Notes under the pieces: generated by a model
Seen by the model: the letters and a program-made list of their open reading frames with translations, nothing else
The model's database searches: none
What the model was told of the DNA's origin: nothing
Made by a program: the position numbers and the translations under genes
NCBI GenBank assembly: GCA_002746395.1
Contig: NVXA01000003.1
Location: 58,908 to 64,096, forward strand
Direction: 5' to 3'
Length of the DNA: 5,189 nucleotides
From: Paracoccaceae bacterium
Lineage (GTDB): Bacteria > Pseudomonadota > Alphaproteobacteria > Rhodobacterales > Rhodobacteraceae
Part shown: one piece after another, positions 1 to 5,189 of the stretch
Numbering within the stretch: position 1 is the first letter of the stretch
Layout of the letters: every line of letters begins with the position of its first letter

Positions 1-780
1 CATCCCGTGACTGCTGGTCTTGAAAGCACGGCGGGTGATTGGGGGCGGTGGATGCGCCAGATTGATCTAAAGCCGCGTTCGGGGAATGTGGTTATGGACG
101 GCGCACTTGGAAAGCCGCTGTTGGTGCTTGATCGGGTCGAACAAGGTCGCATTGCGATTTTGGCGTCAGACCAAGCGTGGCTTTGGTCGCGTGGCTTTGA
201 AGGGGGCGGCCCACAGCTGGAATTACTGCGCCGACTAGCGCATTGGCTGATGAAAGAACCGGAACTGGAAGAAGAGGTTTTAGCCGCTACTGCCGTCGGT
301 AAACACATCAAAGTGGAACGCCGGTCTTTGGGCGATTCCGTGCCAAGTCTGACGTTCACCGGCCCTTCCGGTAAGCAGGGAACATCCGCCCTAACCGCGA
401 TTTCAGCGGGCAAATGGCAAACAGAGTTCGACGTTGAAGAAAACGGCATTTACCGGATAACTGACGGCACCATCGAAACGGTTGTGGCTGTTGGCCCGAC
501 CACACCACGCGAATTTGAACGGCCCGTCGGGGTCAGCCCCGAATTGCTGGCACTGGTCGCCGATACAGGTGGCGGTGTTTTCAAGCTGGAAACCACCACG
601 CCCGATATCCGCCGCACCCGCATGGAGCGCGTGGCCAAGGGCCGAAACTGGCTGGGCCTGCCGCGCCGCGAAGCCTACACCGTTGATGATATCCGCCTGT
701 CGCCGCTTGCGCCGGGGTGGTTGATCTTGCTGCTGGTGGGGATGTTATCGATGGCCGCATGGCGGTTCGAAAGTCGCTGA
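1..780 (+). CDS. Membrane protein, C-terminal part (5'-truncated by window edge); probable glutamine-amidotransferase-like (DUF1355-type) protein
   Basis: The reading frame is open from base 1 (first residues His-Pro-Val-Thr-Ala-Gly) to a TGA at 778-780, giving 259 visible residues. The GTG at base 7 is in frame but lies inside the protein, because the HPVTAGL segment runs into it. Visible parts are a stretch around residues 37-70 (LLVLDRVEQGRIAILASDQ, then WLWSRGFEGGGPQ and RLAHWLMKEPELEEE), a beta-rich middle region, and one hydrophobic segment near residues 238-254 that ends in a short basic tail. The LASDQ/WLWSRG/HWLMKEP pattern matches, from memory, the C-terminal part of large alphaproteobacterial membrane proteins with an amidotransferase-like fold. 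Those are encoded beside MoxR ATPase, DUF58 and DUF4159 genes and are thought to act in the cell envelope. No catalytic residue is visible and the function is unproven. It is probably not part of the glycolate operon, since a promoter lies between them. Confidence 0.6.
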   Translation, partial: HPVTAGLESTAGDWGRWMRQIDLKPRSGNVVMDGALGKPLLVLDRVEQGRIAILASDQAWLWSRGFEGGGPQLELLRRLAHWLMKEPELEEEVLAATAVGKHIKVERRSLGDSVPSLTFTGPSGKQGTSALTAISAGKWQTEFDVEENGIYRITDGTIETVVAVGPTTPREFERPVGVSPELLALVADTGGGVFKLETTTPDIRRTRMERVAKGRNWLGLPRREAYTVDDIRLSPLAPGWLILLLVGMLSMAAWRFESR

Positions 781-788
781 GATGAACC

Positions 789-817
789 TTGCCAAAATGC
801 ACCATTGGTAATATAAG
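789..817 (+). promoter_or_regulatory. Predicted sigma70-type promoter of the glcDEF operon
   Basis: A -35 box TTGCCA (789-794) is followed by exactly 17 bases and a -10 box TATAAG (812-817). Each hexamer matches the TTGACA/TATAAT consensus at five of six positions, and the spacing is optimal. Transcription would be expected to start near base 824, giving a leader of only about 23 bases before the glcD ATG. The site lies in the only gap over 20 bases in the window and directly upstream of the operon. This is a sequence-based prediction with no experimental support here. Confidence 0.62.
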
Positions 818-826
818 TTTACCAAT
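804..826. promoter_or_regulatory. Perfect inverted repeat, probable operator overlapping the glcD promoter
   Basis: The left arm ATTGGTAA (804-811) and right arm TTACCAAT (819-826) are exact reverse complements separated by 7 bases. The predicted -10 box occupies that spacer and the predicted start point falls in the right arm, so a bound dimer should block RNA polymerase. The ATTGGT...ACCAAT core resembles half-sites of FadR-subfamily GntR regulators (PdhR, LldR, GlcC), which often control 2-hydroxy-acid and pyruvate genes. Those sites usually have a 3-base centre, whereas the cores here are 11 bases apart, so another family is possible. The arms are AT-rich with no T-run after them, which argues against a terminator. 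Confidence 0.6.
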
Positions 827-836
827 TATTACAACT

Positions 837-840
837 GAGG
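837..840 (+). promoter_or_regulatory. Ribosome binding site of glcD
   Basis: GAGG lies six bases before the ATG at 847. It supports that start, which also gives a GlcD of normal family length. It lies downstream of the palindrome, so the operator itself would not cover it. Confidence 0.65.
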
Positions 841-846
841 TCTCTC

Positions 847-2280
847 ATGGACTTGCCGAAGCCAAACTCCGCGATTATCGCCCGTAAATCACAAATTGTG
901 GCACGGTTGCAAGCGGTGTTGCCTGATGCCGCCGTAATTTACGACGATCACGAGGTGAAAGCCTATGAATGCGACGGGTTATCGGCCTATCGCTGCCCGC
1001 CAATGATCGTGGTGCTGCCTGCCAGTACTGAAGAAGTCGCCGCAGTTTTGAAAATTTGCCACGCCGAAGGGGTGCCTGTGGTGCCGCGTGGTTCTGGAAC
1101 CTCGCTTGCTGGCGGGGCTTTGCCCACGTCGGATTCGGTGGTTCTGGGGGTCTCCAAACTTAGCAAGGTGCTGGAAACCAACTATGCTGATCGCTATATC
1201 CGCGTACAAAGCGGGCGCACGAACTTGTCGGTTACCGGCGCGGTTGAAGCGAACGATTTCTTCTATGCGCCTGACCCGTCCAGCCAGCTGGCCTGTGCGA
1301 TTGCGGGCAATATCGCCATGAACTCCGGCGGCGCGCATTGCCTTAAATACGGCGTGACCACGAACAACCTGCTTGGCGTTAAAATGGTCACGATGGAGGG
1401 CGAGGTGCTGGACATCGGCGGCGCGCACCTTGATGCCGCCGGCTATGATCTGCTGGGCCTGATTTGCGGGTCCGAAGGGCAATTGGGCGTCGTAACAGAG
1501 GCCACGTTGCGAATTTTACACAAACCCGAAGGCGCGCGCCCTGTGCTGATCGGTTTTAACAGTAACGAGGTTGCGGGGGCTTGCGTATCCGACATCATCA
1601 AGGCGGGCGTTTTGCCTGTGGCGATTGAATTTATGGACCGCCCCGTGATCCGCGCGGCCGAAAAGTTCGTTAATGCAGGTTATCCTGATGTTGAGGCGTT
1701 GTTGATCGTGGAGGTTGAAGGATCCGAAACCGAAATCGCCGAGCAACTGGCCCTGATCACCGATATTGCCAAACGTCATAATCCGGTGGAATTGCGCGAA
1801 AGTCAAAGTGCCGAAGAATCCGCCACCATCTGGAAAGGCCGCAAAGCTGCGTTCGGCGCGATGGGGCAAATCAGCGATTATATGTGTCTGGATGGAACAA
1901 TTCCGGTCAGCCAACTGCCGTTTGTTCTTGGCCGCATCACGGAGCTGTCCGAAGAATACGGGCTGGCCGTGGGCAATGTTTTTCACGCAGGTGATGGCAA
2001 CATGCACCCGCTGATTTTGTATGATGCGAATAAGGAAGGTGATCTTGAAACTTGCGAAAAAATGGGCGCTGAAATCCTGAAACTATGTGTTGAAGTGGGC
2101 GGTTGCCTAACCGGAGAACACGGTGTGGGGATCGAAAAGCGCGACCTGATGACCACGCAATACACCGATGCCGACATCGAAATCCAGCTATGCGTTAAAG
2201 ATGTGTTTGACCCCGAATGGCTACTAAACCCCGCCAAAGTGTTCCCACTGGCAGCAACTGAGCGGCGGAGGGCAACATGA
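847..2280 (+). CDS. glcD: Glycolate oxidase subunit GlcD, FAD-linked oxidase
   Basis: The 477-residue flavoprotein subunit of glycolate oxidase (glycolate dehydrogenase) catalyses oxidation of glycolate to glyoxylate, with electrons leaving through GlcF to the quinone pool at the inner membrane. The N-terminal FAD_binding_4 (PCMH-type) domain spans roughly residues 50-225. It shows the FAD loop PRGSGTSLAGG (80-90), APDPSS (141-146), the glycine-rich AGNIAMNSGG (153-162) and GSEGQLGVVTEA (208-219). The C-terminal FAD-oxidase domain carries HAGDGNMHP (380-388), TGEHGVG (422-428) and NPAKVFP (461-467), all typical of the GlcD/D-lactate dehydrogenase family. Length is close to E. coli GlcD (about 499). 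The start has a good ribosome site and follows the predicted promoter. The stop overlaps the glcE start by four bases (ATGA). D-lactate or another 2-hydroxy acid could be a substrate, but the adjoining glcE and glcF favour glycolate. Confidence 0.95.
   Translation: MDLPKPNSAIIARKSQIVARLQAVLPDAAVIYDDHEVKAYECDGLSAYRCPPMIVVLPASTEEVAAVLKICHAEGVPVVPRGSGTSLAGGALPTSDSVVLGVSKLSKVLETNYADRYIRVQSGRTNLSVTGAVEANDFFYAPDPSSQLACAIAGNIAMNSGGAHCLKYGVTTNNLLGVKMVTMEGEVLDIGGAHLDAAGYDLLGLICGSEGQLGVVTEATLRILHKPEGARPVLIGFNSNEVAGACVSDIIKAGVLPVAIEFMDRPVIRAAEKFVNAGYPDVEALLIVEVEGSETEIAEQLALITDIAKRHNPVELRESQSAEESATIWKGRKAAFGAMGQISDYMCLDGTIPVSQLPFVLGRITELSEEYGLAVGNVFHAGDGNMHPLILYDANKEGDLETCEKMGAEILKLCVEVGGCLTGEHGVGIEKRDLMTTQYTDADIEIQLCVKDVFDPEWLLNPAKVFPLAATERRRAT
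2267..2272 (+). promoter_or_regulatory. Ribosome binding site of glcE, inside the end of glcD
   Basis: GGAGGG within the last glcD codons sits four bases before the ATG at 2277. It is the strongest Shine-Dalgarno match in the window. It fixes the glcE start at the ATGA overlap and suggests glcE can recruit ribosomes itself as well as through coupling to glcD. Confidence 0.65.
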
Positions 2281-3362
2281 ATCCGACAAATGAAACAGAA
2301 CTGGCCGATGCGATAGTCTCTGCCACCGGCCCATTGCGGATCATTGGTGGGGACACGCGCCGGATCGGCCATCCGGTTGACGGCGATGCGCTGCACACAT
2401 CCGGCCTTAGCGGTATCACGCTTTACGAACCGGGCGCGCTAACGCTTGTGGCCAAGGCTGGCACGCCGCTGGCCGAGATTAAATCGGCACTGGCATCCGA
2501 AAACCAGCGCCTGCCGTTTGAACCAAGCGATATGCGCGGCCTTTACGGCGCGACTGGCCAATCCACCATCGGCGGGGTCGTTGCCACCAACGCTTCTGGC
2601 CCGCGCCGCATTCAAGCCGGCGCATGTCGTGACAGCGTGATTGGCGTGCGTTTTGTTGACGGGCAGGGGCAGATTTTGAAAAACGGTGGGCGGGTGATGA
2701 AGAACGTCACCGGCTATGATTTGGTTAAACTGATGACGGGCAGTTTCGGGACACTTGGCGTGCTATCCGAAATCAGCTTCAAGGTTTTGCCTGCACCCGA
2801 AGCCAGCGCAACCGTTATGATCGAGGGTCAGTCCAGCGCGGAAGCCATCGCCAGCATGTCCGCCGCCCTCGGGTCGCCTTTCGATGTAAACGGCGCCGCG
2901 CATGTTGTGGGCAAGACGGTAATTCGGGTCGAAGGGTTGGAAGGTTCCGTTAAGTATCGCGCGGCTGAACTGGTCAAAAAACTGGGCGGAAGCGTGGTGG
3001 ATTTCGACTGGGTTACCGTGCGGGACCTAACGGATTTCGCCAACCGTGCAGGCGATATCTGGCGTTTCTCGGTTAAACCATCGGATGGCCCGAAACTTGG
3101 CGCGGCACTGTGCAAAACCGGCGCACTCGATGTGCAATTTGATTGGGGCGGCGGGTTGGTTTGGGCGCTTGCGCCGGAAGGTTCCAACCTGCGAACCGTT
3201 CTGGGTGATATCGGCGGGAATGCTACGCTGGTACGCGCATCCGAAGCCTCGGCGAACTTGCCGGTGTTTCACCCCGAACCCAAAGCAATCGAGTTTTTGA
3301 ACGCAGGGCTTCGCGCAAAGTTTGATCCGCGCAATATTCTTAACACCGGGCGGATGGGCTGA
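2277..3362 (+). CDS. glcE: Glycolate oxidase subunit GlcE, FAD-binding
   Basis: This 361-residue protein is the second FAD-binding-family subunit of glycolate oxidase and is required with GlcD and GlcF for activity in E. coli. It has a PCMH-type FAD domain in the N-terminal half: RIIGGDTRRIGHP (21-33) in place of the usual glycine-rich loop, TLVAKAGTPLAEI (56-68), LPFEP (79-83), then TGQSTIGGVVATNASGPRR (93-111). The GlcE hallmark GRVMKNVTGYDLVKLMTGSF (138-157), continuing GTLGVLSEISFKVLP (158-172), is intact. The C-terminus ends in FDPRNILNTGRMG, the usual family ending. Length matches E. coli GlcE (about 350). It lacks the long C-terminal oxidase domain of GlcD, as expected for this subunit. 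It overlaps glcD by four bases and ends one base before the glcF start, so the three are almost certainly co-translated. Confidence 0.94.
   Translation: MNPTNETELADAIVSATGPLRIIGGDTRRIGHPVDGDALHTSGLSGITLYEPGALTLVAKAGTPLAEIKSALASENQRLPFEPSDMRGLYGATGQSTIGGVVATNASGPRRIQAGACRDSVIGVRFVDGQGQILKNGGRVMKNVTGYDLVKLMTGSFGTLGVLSEISFKVLPAPEASATVMIEGQSSAEAIASMSAALGSPFDVNGAAHVVGKTVIRVEGLEGSVKYRAAELVKKLGGSVVDFDWVTVRDLTDFANRAGDIWRFSVKPSDGPKLGAALCKTGALDVQFDWGGGLVWALAPEGSNLRTVLGDIGGNATLVRASEASANLPVFHPEPKAIEFLNAGLRAKFDPRNILNTGRMG
3352..3358 (+). promoter_or_regulatory. Probable ribosome binding site of glcF
   Basis: GGATGGG at the very end of glcE lies five bases before the ATG at 3364. It is an imperfect Shine-Dalgarno but supports this start over the in-frame ATG at 3322, which would overlap glcE by 41 bases and add a segment unlike the family N-terminus. 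Confidence 0.45.
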
Positions 3363-3363
3363 C

Positions 3364-4644
3364 ATGCAGACGAACTTCACCGACGAACAGTTAAAAGAAC
3401 CGGGCATCGAGCGCGCAAATGAAATTTTGCGAACCTGCGTGCATTGCGGATTTTGCACCGCGACCTGTCCGACGTACCAGATATTGGGCGATGAACTCGA
3501 CAGTCCACGGGGCCGGATTTATCTGATCAAGGACATGTTGGAGAACAACCGCACGCCGGACGCCAAGACCGTGCTGCACGTGGACCGCTGCCTTTCGTGC
3601 CTTGCGTGCATGTCCACCTGTCCGTCGGGGGTGCATTATATGCATCTGGTGGACCACGCGCGGGAATACATTAACGACAATTACAAACGCCCGCTGTTTG
3701 ACCGTGTCATGCGGTTCGTGTTGTCCAAAATCCTGCCCTATCCCAACCGTTTCCGGCTGGCGATTTATGGCGCATGGATGGCGAAGCCGTTCAAATTTGC
3801 GCTACCGAAATTGCTGAAATCCATGGTTGATTTTGCACCCGCCACGATGCCGCCGCCCAGTCTGATGGACAAACCGCAAGTCTTTCCCGCACAAGGAACA
3901 CGCCGCAAGCGTGTGGTTTTGATGACGGGCTGCGCGCAACGCGCCCTTGATACGGACATAAACGAGGCCACCATCCGTCTGCTAACCCGCCACGGTTGCG
4001 ATGTTGTGATCCCTGAAGGGCAGGGCTGCTGCGGCGCGTTGACCCATCACATGGGCAAAACGGACGAGAGCCATAAATCCGCCGCCAAGAACATCAACAG
4101 CTGGATGGCGCATGTGAACGGCGAGGGGCTGGATGCCGTCATCATCAACACCTCTGGCTGTGGTACGACCGTTAAAGATTACGGTCATATGTTCCGTAAT
4201 GACCCAATGGCGAGTGACGCCGCGACGATCTCCGCGTTGGCCAAAGACATAACCGAAGTGATGGCCGACCTTGGCCTGAACACGGTCAAAAAGCGCGACA
4301 TCCGCGTGGCCTATCACGCCGCCTGTAGCTTGCAACACGGTCAGCAAATCAAACTCGCGCCAAAACGCTTGTTGGCGCAGGCGGGCTTCACGGTTCTGGA
4401 ACCCGAAGACCCGCATTTATGTTGTGGTTCCGCCGGCACATATAACCTGATGCAACCTGAAATATCCGGTGAATTGAAGGCGCGCAAAGTGGCGACGCTG
4501 GAAGCGGTTGAGCCTGAAATTATTTCCGCAGGGAATATCGGTTGCATGATGCAAATCGGCTCGGGCACAGGCATTCCCGTGGTCCATACGGTGGAGCTGT
4601 TGGACTGGGCCACGGGCGGGCCGAAACCTGCGAAGCTTGGCTGA
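3364..4644 (+). CDS. glcF: Glycolate oxidase iron-sulfur subunit GlcF
   Basis: This 426-residue electron-transfer subunit carries electrons from the GlcD/GlcE flavins toward the quinone pool. Two ferredoxin-type 4Fe-4S motifs are complete: Cys25, 28, 31, 35-Pro (CVHCGFCTATCP) and Cys76, 79, 82, 86-Pro (CLSCLACMSTCP). Two cysteine-rich CCG domains (DUF224, as in HdrB/GlpC/LutA) follow. The first has Cys190, Cys222-Cys223-Gly and Cys266. The second has Cys321, Cys353-Cys354-Gly and Cys394. Both repeats have the same 31-residue gap before CCG, consistent with internal duplication. Residues 108-160 between the two parts are basic and hydrophobic with no clear transmembrane helix, so membrane attachment is probably peripheral. 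Length fits the family (E. coli GlcF about 407). The ATG at 3364 is chosen because it is one base after the glcE stop and gives the usual MQTNFT-like start. The stop overlaps the next ATG by one base. Confidence 0.95.
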   Translation: MQTNFTDEQLKEPGIERANEILRTCVHCGFCTATCPTYQILGDELDSPRGRIYLIKDMLENNRTPDAKTVLHVDRCLSCLACMSTCPSGVHYMHLVDHAREYINDNYKRPLFDRVMRFVLSKILPYPNRFRLAIYGAWMAKPFKFALPKLLKSMVDFAPATMPPPSLMDKPQVFPAQGTRRKRVVLMTGCAQRALDTDINEATIRLLTRHGCDVVIPEGQGCCGALTHHMGKTDESHKSAAKNINSWMAHVNGEGLDAVIINTSGCGTTVKDYGHMFRNDPMASDAATISALAKDITEVMADLGLNTVKKRDIRVAYHAACSLQHGQQIKLAPKRLLAQAGFTVLEPEDPHLCCGSAGTYNLMQPEISGELKARKVATLEAVEPEIISAGNIGCMMQIGSGTGIPVVHTVELLDWATGGPKPAKLG

Positions 4645-5021
4645 TGCTGCCGGATTTCATCCAGTTGTTGGGCGTCGTCTCGGATCGTGGATCGAAATAT
4701 GCGGTAACGGCGGGGCGGGTGACCAGTGACGCCGACATCAAAGATTTCCTTAAGCGCCTGAAAAAGGCCAAGAAGTTTGCCAAGGCCACCCATAACACAT
4801 GGGCCGCGCGACTGGCTGACGGCACGGAAATCAAGAACGATGATGGCGAGGGCGGGGCCGGTATGATTATCCTGCAAATGTTGGCCCGCGAGGGGATGGA
4901 GGATGCGATTGTCGTCGTCACCCGCTGGTACGGCGGCACGCATTTGGGCGGCGACAGGTTCCGGCATGTGAAAACCTCTGTTCAGCATTTGTTCGATGCG
5001 GTAAGGTCTGGTCAAACCTAA
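4644..5021 (+). CDS. Small single-domain IMPACT/UPF0029 (YigZ-like) family protein
   Basis: This 125-residue protein consists almost entirely of the IMPACT N-terminal (UPF0029) domain. The hallmarks are in order: DRGSKY (14-19) at the position of the family's RSRF-like segment, ATHNTWAARL (48-57), NDDGEGGAG (65-73) and VVTRWYGGTHLGG then DRFRHV (91-109). Bacterial YigZ proteins are usually about 200 residues with an extra C-terminal DUF1949 domain, which is absent here. The RWYGG-x-x-LG-x-DRF-x-H pattern is closer to eukaryotic IMPACT than to E. coli YigZ. Eukaryotic IMPACT binds GCN1 and damps GCN2 signalling. The role of the bacterial proteins is unclear, with a ribosome or translation link only suspected. 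The start chosen overlaps the glcF stop by one base (TGATG) and has only a weak upstream GAAG, which suggests reinitiation by ribosomes finishing glcF. The open frame reaches further upstream inside glcF, but that part lacks family similarity. Confidence 0.88.
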   Translation: MLPDFIQLLGVVSDRGSKYAVTAGRVTSDADIKDFLKRLKKAKKFAKATHNTWAARLADGTEIKNDDGEGGAGMIILQMLAREGMEDAIVVVTRWYGGTHLGGDRFRHVKTSVQHLFDAVRSGQT

Positions 5022-5037
5022 CAACGGACCACCCAAA

Positions 5038-5189
5038 ATGATCGCTGACTACGTGACACAAATTCAGAATGACCCCGCGCTGATGGCACTGGTGGTCGCG
5101 GGGCTGCTTATCTTAGGCTTGCTGATTTGGCGGCGCGCTGGCAGTCTTGCGAACGCGAAGGCCGAGGTGGAAACGCTTGAAGGTAAGGT
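5038..5189 (+). CDS. N-terminus of a membrane-anchored protein, possibly RmuC (3'-truncated by window edge)
   Basis: An ATG at 5038 opens a frame that stays open to the window end, giving 50 complete codons. A short polar start (MIADYVTQIQNDP) is followed by one transmembrane helix near residues 14-31 (ALMALVVAGLLILGLLIW), a basic RR stop-transfer pair, and a charged stretch rich in Ala, Glu and Lys that looks like the start of a coiled coil. That layout is typical of RmuC, a nuclease-fold protein with an N-terminal anchor and a long coiled coil that limits recombination at inverted repeats. I also recall rmuC near IMPACT-type genes and def/fmt in Rhodobacterales. No catalytic domain is in view, so other anchored coiled-coil proteins remain possible. 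It begins 16 bases after the IMPACT gene, with a weak GGA (5026-5028) as ribosome site, and probably shares the transcript. Confidence 0.5.
   Translation, partial: MIADYVTQIQNDPALMALVVAGLLILGLLIWRRAGSLANAKAEVETLEGK

Noticed and set aside
804..826. The palindrome as a rho-independent terminator of the upstream membrane-protein gene
   Set aside because: The arms are AT-rich (ATTGGTAA), the predicted stem is weak, and no T-run follows. Its overlap with a good -10 box fits an operator better.
979..1482. An antisense open frame of about 167 codons within glcD
   Set aside because: It lies opposite the conserved FAD domain of GlcD, with low-complexity basic composition and no family resemblance. 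It is a shadow of the real gene.
3322..3363. An upstream in-frame ATG as the glcF start
   Set aside because: It would overlap glcE by 41 bases and add residues (MIRAIFLTPGGWAD) that are just another-frame readout of the conserved glcE end. The ATG at 3364 directly follows the glcE stop.
4141..4190. An apparently missing second cysteine (SGCGTT instead of C-x-x-C) in the first CCG domain of GlcF, considered as a defect
   Set aside because: From memory, other GlcF proteins including that of E. coli also carry SGCG here, so this looks like normal family variation rather than a lost cluster ligand.
847..4644. The operon as a lactate utilisation (LutABC) or GlpABC-type system
   Set aside because: LutB/LutC-type proteins are absent. 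Two FAD-family proteins of GlcD and GlcE size followed by a GlcF with two ferredoxin motifs and two CCG domains is specific to glycolate oxidase.
4341..5036. A long antisense open frame (about 231 codons) across the end of glcF and the IMPACT gene
   Set aside because: It is opposite two clearly conserved genes, has no recognisable domain or good ribosome site, and its composition is typical of a shadow frame in GC-rich coding DNA.
1..5189. Mobile elements, defence systems, tRNA or other RNA genes, CRISPR arrays
   Set aside because: No transposase, integrase, terminal repeats, repeat-spacer structure or tRNA-like cloverleaf was seen. Coding sequence fills nearly the entire window with ordinary metabolic and housekeeping families.

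Overview
The window looks like a chromosomal segment of an alphaproteobacterium, most likely a Rhodobacterales/Roseobacter-group organism. Three things suggest this: moderately GC-rich coding sequence, the protein style, and a gene order I recall from that group (amidotransferase-like membrane protein, glycolate oxidase, small IMPACT-family protein, then an RmuC-like gene). No database search was possible, so the taxonomy is an inference. Every gene lies on the + strand and almost no sequence is non-coding.

Layout: (1) Bases 1-780 are the 3' end of a large membrane protein that begins outside the window, probably the glutamine-amidotransferase-like protein found with MoxR/DUF58/DUF4159 genes. 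(2) The 66-base gap at 781-846 holds what looks like a complete control region. It has a good sigma70-type promoter whose -10 box sits in the spacer of a perfect 8-bp inverted repeat, followed by a short leader and a Shine-Dalgarno sequence. (3) Bases 847-4644 carry glcD, glcE and glcF, the three subunits of glycolate oxidase (glycolate dehydrogenase): two FAD-linked-oxidase-family proteins and one iron-sulfur protein. (4) Bases 4644-5021 encode a 125-residue single-domain IMPACT/UPF0029 protein. (5) From 5038 to the edge is the start of a protein with an N-terminal membrane anchor, tentatively RmuC.

GlcD, GlcE and GlcF should form one membrane-associated enzyme. It oxidises glycolate (and possibly other short 2-hydroxy acids) to glyoxylate and passes electrons through FAD and Fe-S clusters to the respiratory quinone pool. 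The junctions are very tight: a 4-base overlap, a 1-base gap, a 1-base overlap, then a 16-base gap. This implies one transcript and translational coupling, with the IMPACT gene and possibly the RmuC-like gene carried along. The E. coli companions glcG, glcB, glcA and glcC are not in this window.

I found no RNA gene, CRISPR array, insertion sequence, prophage element or novel multi-gene system. The most interesting points are the palindrome/promoter overlap upstream of glcD and the eukaryote-like signature of the short IMPACT protein.
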